DNA of 64,000 nucleotides. Source: Glandiceps talaboti. Lineage: Eukaryota > Hemichordata > Enteropneusta > Spengelidae. Shown here piece by piece: positions 38,013 through 50,025 of this stretch (its first letter is position 1; each line of letters opens with the position of its first letter). Location: contig NC_135570.1 in assembly GCF_964340395.1 (NCBI RefSeq), forward strand, positions 12,768,822-12,832,821. Direction: 5' to 3'. The translations under genes were made by a program, and so were the position numbers. The notes under the pieces are model-generated. The model was not told where the DNA came from. It ran no database searches and saw only the letters and a program-made list of their open reading frames with translations.

Positions 38013-38562
38013 CACACATATGTGCAAGTAATCTCTGGTACATACATGTAATAATCCATTATATACTAGTGTATTTCAAATGAAATATGAATTACCAAAA
38101 ACATGTTTTGACAATAGAACAATATCTATTTTGAATATTTACTGCAGGGATTATTCCATATCCTTATCTATCCTTTGGGTAGGTTTAAATAAAATATGGT
38201 TGTCGTAATACACAATTTACTAGTCTCGCTACGTTTCTGTAGGGTTTGTTGTAACTTCCATGCTATCTGGTTGTCGGCCATTTTGAATTGAGATTCAATT
38301 GATTTGATACAAATTAGGTACAGTGTATCTTTCTATATTTTCTGTGTGGAATATGATACGTTCTGTATGTCTTCAGGCTGCTTTGATATTATACATCGTT
38401 GTAGTTGATAGCTATATGTAGTTTCATTTCATTATTGAGCTAGACAAACTAAATCCGTATACATTCTTAAACGAGAATGCCACCGCACTTCAGGACATAA
38501 AGGTATTTGGGTGTGGGAGAATATTTTCATGATTTTTACACCACTTACACAGATGCACACAA

Positions 38563-38586
38563 GCAGACAGAGACAGATGGACAGGT

Positions 38587-38627
<41 letters not shown>

Positions 38628-38650
38628 TAGACGGAGAGACAGACATGCAT
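38563..38650 (+). repeat. (GACA)n microsatellite
   Basis: Pure gacagaca core at about 38593-38627, with imperfect flanks (gacagatggacaggtag, gatagacggagagacagaca). Confidence 0.95.
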
Positions 38651-39234
38651 GTACACATGGCACATAGTTGCACACATACAAAAGAACTGATTGCATTCAT
38701 GTGAACAACAATAATTTTTAAGTGTTATACATTTGTTAAAACATAGAATTAAAGCCGTCTTAATTAAGAATTGCTTCAAAATGCAAACAAAAATTACATG
38801 TAATGACTTATATATAATACTTTATAGAACATGCGCTCTCATTTTGATTCATGTAGACAACAGAATGCGGTATTGTACATGTATGAAAGATTGACAACAG
38901 GGTGGAATCATCTAGGTAGGTGAACAGTTCAGACACTGATGGTTCATAGAGTTGTATTGATTGTACAATACTTGGGGTTATGGCAGGTTGCCAGTCAATT
39001 GAGGCCTGTTTTCAGTCTGTCTGTGAAATATCACGTATTGTTGGTTTATGTTATTAAAAAGGCTAGAAGTAGGAGACTGGTATGTTTTAGAGAAGGGATT
39101 AACTCCAGAACAAAATACGAGTATGTCAAAATTGAATGCGTATTGAGAGGTATTTTATCTAGTGGTGTTTCAGAGCAAAATATAGCAAAACTGAATACGT
39201 GATGAGGTATTTTATCTAGTATTTTTATTTGGGT

Positions 39235-39405
39235 TTGATTCAATATACCACACTGTAAGTAAGAAGAGTGTCGTTCAGTTTGACGTCTAATGTACAACGC
39301 AGGTTTTCCCTGGGTATTCCGGTTTCCTCCTGCACTGACACTGAACCAAAGGAGCCTATAAATGCGACTATACATGTAGTTCCCATTGGTTATCTGATGA
39401 ATAAA
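39235..39405 (-). repeat. Dispersed repeat (GGAAACCGGAGTA family), - copy
   Basis: Reverse complement reads ataaccaatgggaact, ctcctttggttcagt, ggaaaccggaatacc, ggaaaacctgcgttg and gtcaaactgaac, matching 11390-11550 block by block. A 129-codon open frame on the - strand across it has no protein resemblance and is incidental. Confidence 0.65.
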
Positions 39406-39919
39406 AAAAATATAAAAAAATAAGTAGTGTTTCATACTTGTCGTGTGTCAAAACAACTATAATCCTTACATTAACGGTGATTGCTCTGCACTTGTAGAGT
39501 ATCATCAGAGATTTGTTGGTGACAAGATAGGAAATCTTTCAAAGCATTAGTGTTATTGGAAAGTTCATCCTCAGGTCATTCTTGTGAATCTGAATTTTTG
39601 AATTTTTAGAATACATAAAAAAACCCCCAGATTTGCCCAATACTTGATCAGTTACTCATATTTCTGACAACGATATTTGTCATTGTTGAAAACTGTTATT
39701 TGATGTGTATGAGTATGAATCTTGGTCATATCAAAATCTAATTTATGGTCATACTAGAAAATATTTTACTCGGCATACCATGAATTCAAGACTTGTTTGT
39801 CAGTTCATATTTTTAAAGTCGCTGTCATTGATATCACAAATGTATAGCTCTTCAATCCCTTCAAACATACATTTGTATCAATTTCTGTCATTTGATACGT
39901 TTGAACTTTTGACCTGAGT

Positions 39920-39932
39920 TGACCTTTGACCT
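39920..39932 (-). promoter_or_regulatory. Perfect DR1 on the minus strand
   Basis: Same 13-base DR1 word as at 37379, 2.5 kb further into intron 1, with an additional gacct half-site just upstream. Confidence 0.35.
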
Positions 39933-40172
39933 GAAAAGAACTATTAAATTTAGCAATATACATGGAAAGAATTGCCTTGTGGAATGCTGAAGTGGTTTAT
40001 TGTGAAGGCAAAGTACTTTATGGTTTGCAAGTTATGTACAGTTGACATGATGTATGCAAAGGTCTTGAAATATATCCGGTTAAATATGTTCAAATTTATT
40101 AATTAGTACAGTGTAAAATAGGGTTCATAGTTTAAAAGTGTGAACTCTCAAAATAATAAATTTCTTGCCATG

Positions 40173-40297
40173 AATGATGGAGTAGTCTAGTTCCTGACAA
40201 CCGTGGTCCGATTTACACTACGTTATCTTCACACATTACGTAGTGTAGATCGGAACACGGTCGTCAGGAACTAGAAACTAGACTAATGATGGAGTAG
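40173..40297. mobile_element. 99-bp inverted-repeat insertion with 13-bp direct repeats
   Basis: The identical 13-mer aatgatggagtag flanks both sides (40173-40185 and 40285-40297). Between them, arms 40186-40223 and 40238-40275 are reverse complements with 3 mismatches in 38, around a 14-base loop, plus a 9-base right tail (aactagact) that echoes the left end. The long perfect flanking repeat suggests a target-site duplication and a recent event. 13 bases is longer than the 8-9 bases made by most cut-and-paste transposases. Confidence 0.8.
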
Positions 40298-40654
40298 CCA
40301 CTGCAAGCTTCTTGTTCCAATGTGGAATTTTGAATTGGTTTGAAATCAACTTTATATAAGTCTGTTTTCTTGTCCTTGTCCCCACATGGCACACTAAAAC
40401 TGGTTTGGCATGAGTTTGTTGTTTTTCAGTGTCTACTAAGTTTTCATTTCATACATTGTTGTGAGTACACGTACCGTTTGTACCTATGACCTTATGTTGA
40501 CATTTTGAAAACCGATATAAATCGTTTGATGTGACTGTCATATCAAATATGGCCCCAAGATAATCAATAACATTCAATGATGAGTCTGTGGTATATTTCT
40601 CACTATTTTAGTGTTTTGTCATCACAGGGTTGTTACATTGGTCAAATTGAATTC

Positions 40655-40775
40655 AGTTTCACTGGTATTTTACCAATTTTTCCACCAAAATTATGTTACA
40701 AGGAAATCTCTGTAAATATTGTACCAGATTTATCGGCTGTTACCAGGGTTCCTAGTCTTTTGTGAAAAAAGTCAT
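40655..40775 (+). repeat. Dispersed repeat, copy 3 (TTTTACCAGATTTCC family)
   Basis: Diverged copy with accaaaattatgttac, ttgtaccagattta, ctgttaccagggttcc and a tail resembling the 14150 copy. Identity is moderate; assignment rests on word order. Confidence 0.4.
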
Positions 40776-41989
40776 GTTATAAACATTTATGTTATTTGAC
40801 CCCTGTAGAAAGATATAGGTGTTTGTTAAGATCTGTAGTGAGCATTTTCTCCTTTCAATACTCGTTATATTGTTGTCACCAAAATCTTTTTAAAAACAAT
40901 CTTGTTTTTGCATCATATTTTGACCCTTTCATTGTAATATTAGTGCCGAGTCAGGTAAATTTTTGAAATTTTTACAATATGAAAATATTACTAGTAGATA
41001 TTTGATATCTAGTAAACATCTTTGTTTTTTTGGATGTGTCTAGTTCGTAGTTGTGAAATTGGATATACAGTTTTAGAAAATGTATCTTTGTTTCATTTTG
41101 ACACCCCGCATGTTGCTTATAATACATGTATGTCTTTGCAAAATACCAATGTGTTCCCAAAAGAAGTGCGGGATATGTAGTACAATGCCTAATAGGCTAT
41201 GCTATTATTAAACATTTTATGAAGGCAAATATTGAAATTTTTGTACACATGCAAAATAAAATGTTTAGATGTTTTCCCTTTGGAAAATACCATATGTAAC
41301 CCAGATGTAGTTACACTGGGATGTTGCCAAACGAATTTGTTTATGCAGTATACCACTGTCCATTATGATATTGATACCATTGAACATTTTACCATGGCAA
41401 ATATTAAAATTGTTGGTTATGAATGCAAGGTAAAATGTTTACACTAGAGAACAGTTTTGTATATATCTTTGTCACACTGATGTATTCTATATAATACAAT
41501 GGATGTATGCATGTATTGAGTTCACCTATACTTCATTTGAAATGAAGCCAGCGTAATGTACAATGGAGTACATTGTACTCTCTGACAGGCTGTCTGGTTG
41601 TTGACCTCAAAAAACCACAAACGACAGACGGTGGTTCTATACACCACAGTATTATAGTTTCAATATCTGCCAGCCGCCATATTGGATATATCCAGTTCGT
41701 ATCGACATACATGTAAACATCAACTTTTTACATAAATAAATATGTAATAAAACAAGTATAATATTAAAAAAAATTTAAGTTACATCTCTATGGTGATTAC
41801 AAAAAGATTACAGTTTCATGTTGGTGGCTTATTATAATAATCTTTACAGACAAGAAATGGGTTTTGTAGACCAGTATCTTACAGCGTATTAAATTTGTAA
41901 CTACGAAAGCTCATGTCTGATAAACTATTCGCTTGTGCTATTATCAGTAAAAATCTATTTGTGAAGTTTGAAAATATGATTTGAAGCTG

Positions 41990-42240
41990 ATTGGTTGTAA
42001 TGGGGAGTGATAACACCACATCAGACTATTTGATTATTCAAATGAAGTCATTATGTAAATGAACACCTAAACTGGTTGCAATGGGGAGTGATAACGCCAT
42101 GTCACAGTATTTGATTACTCAGATGAAGTCATTATGTAAATTAACACTCAAAGTAATTGTTTGCAGTGGGGTGTGATAACACTACATCAGACTATTTCAT
42201 TATTCAAATGAAGTCATTATGTAAATGAACACATTATTCA
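41990..42240 (+). repeat. Tandem repeat, about 83-bp unit, 3 copies
   Basis: tggttgnaatggggagtgat, then aacnccatc, then agactatttgattattca, then aatgaagtcattatgtaaat, then gaacac. Copies start at about 41992, 42074 and 42157. Confidence 0.9.
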
Positions 42241-42859
42241 GATGAACACCAGAGTTAACATTGATATAATTTACATGTAGGGTAATAGTATGTAAATCTG
42301 TATACAATGATATGCTAGTACTACTTATTGGGTGTGGTTAAATATATGATATTAGCACAAGTGGGCCGTAGACAAGAAGCTAGCGTCATTACAGCTCCAG
42401 TGCTGTTGATATGCTGTAAATGAAGAGAAGGCCAATCTTTGGACTATGACGATCCAAGATCCCTCTATATCAGACTAGACTTTTGTTGACATCACAGCAT
42501 AGATTCAATTACCATCTTTCTCTAAGTGAAAGAAAATTTCCAATTTTTGGTTTGTTAGAACCTAAGAGTTCTCTATATCAGGGTAGGCATTGATTGACGT
42601 CACTGGCACATCAAACGTCAGACAACGAAATCTAGAAAAAAGCTTACGTCAATGAGACCCCAAAGTTGGTGATATAAGGAGAAGTTAAGAGTTTAAGTGA
42701 ACCATATCACAAAGAGTAAGACCTCTGATAAACTTAAGTTATCTGACACAAGGCAGTATATCCTTTAATCCTAATGATGAGATTGGTGGTCCTTGTCAAT
42801 ATTTATTGAGCGGTAAATCGGTATTATGGATAAACAAATTACACTAATTGTTAATCTAA

Positions 42860-43445
42860 GTCAGCTTTCCTTCTGTTTATCTAAGTCTGTTCTTTCCACA
42901 TAATGGATTGGTGTCTGTGTGATATACTAGTTAGGTAAATAACTGTCTGATCCCAGTCTGTGCCCTGGAAATTATAAAATTATGGAACAGTTCAATGCGT
43001 GTCAGTAAATGTGGAAAAGTTTTCCTTCTGTTTGTCTAAGTCTGTGGGTTTCCATATAATGGATCGGCAACTGTGAAGTAAGGTAAATAAATGAGTAAAT
43101 TAGTGTCTGATCCCAGTGTGTACTCGGAAATGGTAAAATTATGGAAAAGTTGATTCTGTGTCAATATATACAAGGAAAGCTTTTCCATGACTTTAGTAAT
43201 GTTTAGTAAAGTCATGGTAAAACCTTTCCTCCAGTTTTGATTATTAAAGTCTTGATCGAGTTGATGATTTCCACATAATGAATGGGTGACAGCAGGACAG
43301 TAAATGACATCCCAGTAGGTACATGGATATTATAACATTATGGAAAAGCTCAGTCGTCAGTAACTATAAAGTTGTGGAAAAACTTTCCCTGTGTTTGTGC
43401 AAGTCTGGCTGATTTCCACATAATCAATGAGTAGAGCAAAGTCTT
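42860..43445 (+). repeat. Degenerate tandem repeat, 150-200-bp unit, about 4 copies
   Basis: Units share gntttccttctgtttntcta, agtctg, tttccacataatgnatngg, ctgatcccag and attatggaaaagt. Unit heads are near 42867, 43020, 43224 and 43385. An 11-bp stem (ccatgacttta/taaagtcatgg) at 43187-43219 lies in the longest unit. Confidence 0.75.
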
Positions 43446-43687
43446 AGATTCAACAAGAAGACATACTAACTAGTACCCCAATACAACAGTTATATGTACT
43501 GGTATCATTTTATCGTCTCATATTGAATAACAGGTCAACATATTCACCATCAATATTACAATAAACAGTGTCCATGTATGATGTAATGAAATACTTACTG
43601 GACATGATAAATTCCTGACATGAGCTGAAGGATTCTACATGGATTAGTATTAATATTGTTGACATTCTTTCATCTCTGATATAAAAA

Positions 43688-43757
43688 ATTCTTTGCATCT
43701 CTGATTTCGTAGTGTCCTGTGAATTCTTTGCATCTCAGATTTCTTAGTGTCCTGTGA
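43688..43757 (+). repeat. 35-bp tandem duplication
   Basis: attctttgcatctctgattt, then cgtagtgtcctgtga, is followed immediately by the same 35 bases with two changes. Confidence 0.9.
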
Positions 43758-43883
43758 CGATATTCAAGAATCTAGAACTGGGGATAGTTTCTTTAGTGTG
43801 TTGCGCAATGTTGGCTGGAAGACAGATTATTCTATACTCCAAATATTTTGTAAAAAAATTATTTCATGAAGGCTGTTGTCATC

Positions 43884-43929
43884 ATATCAGAAATTCCTGC
43901 CCCATATATCAGAAATTCCTGTCCCATAT
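43884..43929 (+). repeat. 22-bp tandem duplication
   Basis: atatcagaaattcctgcccc plus at, then the same with one change. Confidence 0.85.
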
Positions 43930-45189
43930 AAAAAATAAGAATTATGCGAATTTAATTTGAATAGGAGTGTAGAATAAAATATGAAATATTATAATTAATG
44001 TGACTCTTGAATACATTTCGCACAGATATTGCAGTGATGTGCAATGATGTTGTGTGTTACTTTAAATTTTCGTTTGTTTGCATGAATATGAAAATGACAT
44101 TTTTAAGTGGAACTTAAGAACAATTGCATTAATGTGATTTAAGATACCCTTGTATTAACAGACTGAGTATGCTTTTACATTTGATATGAATGCTATAAAT
44201 GAGTAGCACATAGAGAAAGTGCTTTACTTCAGTGTTACTCGTTGTAATAGTAATGTCAGTCTCCTTTTGCCAAAGCTTCTAGTTTTCTCAGAATATTAGC
44301 ATTGTTGAATCAGGCTTGTCGTATTGATATCTGCTATTACATGAAATTGCACTTATGATTCATGTGTATAAAATCAAATGTATTGATTTTGGTATCTTGT
44401 TTGATACATGGCTCCAGTTAGTCAGTCTAACATACTATTAAGTGTCAGTTATAATGTTTTGATGGACTTCAAATAAAAGATGGAGAAGCTACTGTTACAG
44501 TGTTTTTACTGGGTTTGGGAACATACACCGAGGAAGTCCAATCTTACATACCCACATTTGGATTAAATTTGGTGTATGCTTTTAAGATGAAAAGAAAGTA
44601 TTCATTGGTTTGTGGAAATTACCATTTGAATCACAAAACCACTAAAGTACCATGAAATAAATGGCAAAATGTGTTTAAAAAAATAAAATAAAAATAATCC
44701 TCTTGATGACGTGGCTTTAGATTTACATGTAGTAAAGTTGTGGTATGAATGGTGCATTGTAATTATAAATTCATTCTTTCCTATATGCTATATATAGTCA
44801 TGCAACCCAAGGTGAACATGTACATGTATGTGTGATGATAAGCTAAATTGCAACTACTATACTAATGAATGAGATCAGAAAATGATTTATCATGTTCCTT
44901 TACGTAATAGCAAATTGGTTCAGGGTGACCGCTTGCAATAATTAAAATTTTGGTTTTTAGGCGTATTGGTAGTAGTAAAATCTTTAATTAATGCTTCAAA
45001 TGATAAGGTTTTCAACTTAATTATAAGTATGGACTGTCAGCCAATGTTGTCAAGAAAGAGTGAAGTATTAATAACATGGTGAAAGTTGTGACACAAGACC
45101 ACTCATGAATTGAGGTATACATGTACACCTTAATTGATTGATTATCGGTTGAAAATCCTTAAGGTATTAACGTTGCTATGACTTTAACT

Positions 45190-45275
45190 TTAAGGTTTAA
45201 AGGCCAGGGATTCAAACCCAGGTCCACACATTAGTGTTATCCTATCAACAGAGGGATTGGATATATAGGATTATT
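45190..45275 (-). mobile_element. tRNA-derived SINE-like fragment, copy 2
   Basis: On the - strand: ctctgttgataggataacac, taatgtgtggacctg, GGTTTGAATCCctggcc. GGTTTGAATCC differs by one base from the B-box consensus GGTTCGAATCC, and gttgataggataac resembles a D-arm/A-box region. Spacing of about 25-30 bases is right for a tRNA-related head. No intact cloverleaf, so not a tRNA gene. Confidence 0.5.
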
Positions 45276-46029
45276 TTTTGTTCTTCGTCAAATTTTCTGG
45301 ACCATTTCATTTGTGATAAGTCTGTGTCAGACTAATTATTTACGATGATGATAAAAATTGTCCAACTTTAAAATTTACCATGATTTCAAGATAAATGTAA
45401 TGACATTGGAATGTTTATGGATTTACATTCCTGGAGAATCTAATACCTGTACACTTTGCGTTTGTGTCCTTTTACTGGGTGGAAAGTATGTCAAGGTGAT
45501 AACAAGGATATTAGATTGTTTGTAAGAAATGATTCCGTCTTGTGTTTTCATCAGGTACAAAGTGTAGGGATGATTGAACTGTCTTGTGTTGTCTGTTATC
45601 ATCATGTAGGTATGATTTATTTGTAGTTGTCCAGGTATGTTGATGATAGGAATCTCATTTTGTAACATCTCTCCAGATAATTCAAATGAAGATTTATTCA
45701 TTTTATAACATATGAATGACTTGTAATTATGTCTCTAGTGTATTATAATATGAAAAGTGAATTATTATTTAAAAAAATGAAAATGAAAAATTATATAGTG
45801 TTCTGTAATTATGTCTCTTGAGTAATGCAAAGGTGAGTTATTAGTTCGAGTATAAAAATGAAAAATTATATATGTTGTAGCTGACTCATCATTATACATT
45901 GTGGATTCTTGTTGAATACCTGAAGTAGAATTTTACTACATGTATGTAGGCGTGTCATGAAAGTGATGATCATTCAATTTCTTGCCCAACATCATGGCTG
46001 CCGTCATATATATGCATTACTGTATGGGC

Positions 46030-46235
46030 GTGAAAATATAAGTCTTGTTCTATTTTGACCCTCAAGTATAAGATAAAATGCTATTTCAGGTACTGTGAAT
46101 AAGTCAACCTTCGTGTTCTATTTTCACCCTGAAGCTTAAATGAAATGCTATTTTAGGTGCCAAGAATTAGTCAACCTTGTTCTATTTTCACCCTCTAGCT
46201 TAAGATGAAATGCTATTTCAGGTACCGAGAATTAT
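46030..46235 (+). repeat. Tandem repeat, about 65-bp unit, 3 copies
   Basis: ttgttctattttnaccct, then naagnttaagatgaaatgct, then atttcaggtacc, then gaattagtcaacc, three times with modest divergence. Confidence 0.9.
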
Positions 46236-46854
46236 ATCCTTCGTTTTCAAATTATGCATTATTTAATGGTGATGAAAAATGCTTTGATAATCCATACATC
46301 ATGTAAGGTGTCATCTAAAGAAATGACAATGAATCCCATGTGGTGAGGGATAATGTCACACCATGGTAACTTGTTAAATGACAACACCTGCACAAATGAG
46401 TGATTTATATTATAGAGGTTATCATATATACCTTACATATGCAAAGAAGATGTAGCTCCGGAAATTTCAATTTTTAATTGATCAGAGTTTTTTCCTGTAT
46501 TCAAGTTGTGAAAAAACAGCTGCATGGCCATTTCATTGTAATATACATTTTGTCTGTGTATTGAACCTGGGGGATATTTGAATAAAAAAGTGATGGAAGA
46601 AAACTCAGAAACTATGAATTTTAAGATGTGGAATATTGTGATGTGCTTAGTATAGGGAGTCTAGGAGAACTTGTGTAAAAAGTGATATATATACATGTGC
46701 ATGTTGATATTGGGTTGCAGCATTTGTCGGCCATTTTGTTCAAACCTGGCACAAAGATCAGATACCATATGCGACAAAGTCGTATTTCAATGTGTTTATA
46801 ACACATGAAATATTGTACATTCACTCACATACAGGCATACACACTCATGAACAG

Positions 46855-46985
46855 GCATATGCACGCACGCACGCACGCACGCACGTACGCACACGCACAC
46901 ACATGCACACACACACATACACCCACACACATACACCCACACACCCACACCCACACCCACACACACACATGCACAGACACAGACA
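46855..46985 (+). repeat. (ACGC)n, (CA)n and (CACACC)n low-complexity run
   Basis: acgcacgcacgcacgc at about 46862-46885, then mixed cacaca and cacaccc. Open frames of alternating H/T or C/V through it are artefacts. Confidence 0.95.
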
Positions 46986-48334
46986 TACGTGTACAGTATA
47001 CATGTGCACATAGACACAGATAAATATGTATACCAGCAATGATCTAGAAAGGTTATGTAATAGATCCATCCATTGAGAGTTATAACATGTCGTAAAAAAA
47101 GTGTCAGGAATGACAAATTATTGTCTAATCGTGTGCAGAGATTAATTCATCAACTGACTGTCAAATAACTATGCATGAAGCATTATATAGATAAAACATA
47201 GATAAAATGAGGGAATCCAGACGAGTTGAAATGGATGGGCCATAAAAAGGGTTTGAAAGCTGCCTCAGAAATGAATTTATGGATACATTAATCGTTACAA
47301 AATGAAGAATTTTTTTCAAATTATACCACTGGGATCTTTAATTTTGTGAATAATATTTTCCAAAATTATGAGTTTTTGAGGATAGAATTTATAGGTGGTA
47401 GATTTTTTGAACATACTACCCTTTTATATTTCAATAGAATTGATCAAATTAATGCATGGCCAACTGGTTTTGAGGCATTTTTTTGCAATGGATGTCTCAG
47501 TAAATATGCATGGTACAAAATGCTGCCTTGATCTCTGATCAAATATGATAATTGCTATGTTATCTGTACAAGTTTTGAAAACGTGCTCTAAATATAGAAT
47601 TTATAAAAATGGAAAATAATTATTTAATATTCATATTATTACTAATGCTCATTTTTAGGGAAGTATGTAATAAAAATTAGTTGAAATATTACGTGTACAT
47701 GTATATTGCAGGAGAAGATCTGCACATATATAGAAATTGTACAGTTTACATGCTGGTATTCGTCATGTTTAGAATTCGTTAGCTCTATCCCATGCATATA
47801 ATACAAATGTAGGTGCTATTAACAGCTGGAATTCTGAACAAACCTGGTGAATAGAATTGAATGACTTCCTGAGTATTCAAACTTGATACGGTTTCCACGA
47901 CACCTGTCGCGACAGCTCCATAGACATCGAACATACAAAGATAACATGATGTCTAATTAGGCTTGGCTATCTCTCCAGTCAAAAAAGTTTTGGTTGAATT
48001 TTGTGTCAAAAATAATTAATGTCCGCTAAGCATTCTTATAAATCTTTAGTCTGAAATTTGTTTTCTTAAAGCATCGTGTGATCAAGGTTCATAGTAGACA
48101 GGTTGAAATATCGCGTTTTTTTCTGATATACCGTTCTGAAGTAACTTCATTTTATTGTCCGCGCTGAAAGTAATTCTCAATTTTTATGGAGTAAAATGGT
48201 AAGCCATTTTTCCTGAATTTGATTTCACAAAAATGGGTATCTTTCAGATAATGTAGTTGCTGCCATCTTTACACCTTACAATTTTTCATGCAATATTATC
48301 AATACAATAGACACTTATATAAATTGTCGATATG

Positions 48335-48545
48335 AAAGTATTATGCAAATTCTTGGCTTTGCCATGCAAATTGTCACATTTCATACAAGTGTCGACAAAT
48401 AGTTATATCATGTAAATTATTAAAGATAGTATGATGCTAATTATTGACTTTTGTCATGCAAATGAGCATAACTACACATTCTCAAGTAAAATAACATGTA
48501 GCTTGTTATGCAAATTATGTACTTTTGTTATGCAGATTTCTATTA
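48335..48545 (+). repeat. Degenerate repeat of paired ATGCAAAT words
   Basis: The pattern atgcaaatt, ttgnctttt, gncatgcaaat occurs three times (about 48341, 48434 and 48508). ATGCAAAT or a one-base variant appears six times. Confidence 0.6.
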
Positions 48546-49864
48546 TTACAATATTGATGTGAAATCACTTGAACAGATTTAAGTATGCAGTTTAAGTAGT
48601 CTAAATATAGTACTTTGGTAGCAAACCCTGGATATGCATTGTGCTGTACTGCAGCCTAGGGCAATGTTTGCAAATCAAATAACATGGTATTTACATGAAA
48701 GTAATATGCATTGATGTGTAACAACAATTGTGGGTGTGTTCGCAAGGGAAAGAAGCAACTTGTAGCGTCTGCTGAGCTGCAAATTTTGTCTGATTTTCCT
48801 CCCTGGAATTGTAACTCTAGCTCAGTAGATTCTGTCCTTGAGTCGTTGGATACTATTGTTTACACAGGGGGTTAATCAGATGATAACTTATTTGTCTGCA
48901 TTTGGAACCTTTTGGATCATAGTGTTGTAAATCTTAGTGGAATAAAGATGATGTTATAGGGATGCTATAGATGTGAGATTAGAAACTACAGTGTAGTCTG
49001 GCATTGAAGGTTCTGAAGCTGTCGTAGGTATCGTATAGGTACATTTTGTAGTTAATTTTCAAAGTAGCCGATCAAAATGTGAAAAGTAAGCGGTAATATC
49101 TAGGAGTGAGACTCATAAATCTACCCTGAGATGGAAAGATACTGGTTGAATTTTTCAATCAAATCCTGAAAAGTAGCTGGCAAAACGTTGTGAAGTAGTT
49201 GGTTGTTTTTGCAGGCTAACAACACTTATCTATCCCTGGGCATACATTGTGTATACCCCTTTACTACATGTATGTCGATATTAAAAAAGTCACATGTAAT
49301 TTACGATGTGTGATGATTTTTTCCCAAATTCAAATTTGTTTTAGTATACACAAACTCTTTTAATTATCAGTTAACTGGCACTGGTGTGATACATGTAGGT
49401 GATGAATGGGTAAAAAAGATTGAATTGAAAAAGTTCTCTTGTCATTTACATATATTATTCATTCATTCATTGCCTTGGAAGTTCTATGAATTTATGCCAA
49501 AAATATCCCTGTCTGGAATATTATGATACCCAGGTTTCAAATACAACTGCTGAGACGAATGAGTTAGCATCTCATTAACCTTTGTGTAAACATCCAAGCT
49601 ACAAATCACTGTACCTAGGAATAAAATGACATCCTTGTGTATGATTAATCATGGAATGTAGACTATGGAGATGTCAAGAATAAATTATTGGAATACCCAA
49701 ACTGTTACATCTATGTTATCAAATTATATCATCACCTCATAAGATTGATATTCAAGTGTATATTGTGTATCTGTGTGCCTGACACTTTATTTTTGTGTTT
49801 CTAGAAGGGTGGGGTCTTTTGTGAACTGAAGTGTACATGTATCTGCTACAGTTATATGTATATT

Positions 49865-50025
49865 TTTTTGTCAGTGGGCCTTCCAATGAAAGACAACTTT
49901 TGTTTTGTGGGTCAAAATGATAAAAATATAACATTTCTTTGTGAGTCACCACATAGTATGGGATAGGAGAACATTTGAATTTGCATCAAGAAGATGAGCT
50001 AACTGAACAGCGCCCTCTGTGGTAT
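49865..50025 (+). repeat. Dispersed copy of the TGAGTCA repeat, followed by a CTCF-like word
   Basis: Reads gggccttccaatgaaag, acttttgttttgtgggtca, tttctttgtgagtcacc, acatagtatgggataggag, then cagcgccctctgtggt at 50008-50023. TGAGTCA at 49942-49948. Confidence 0.75.
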
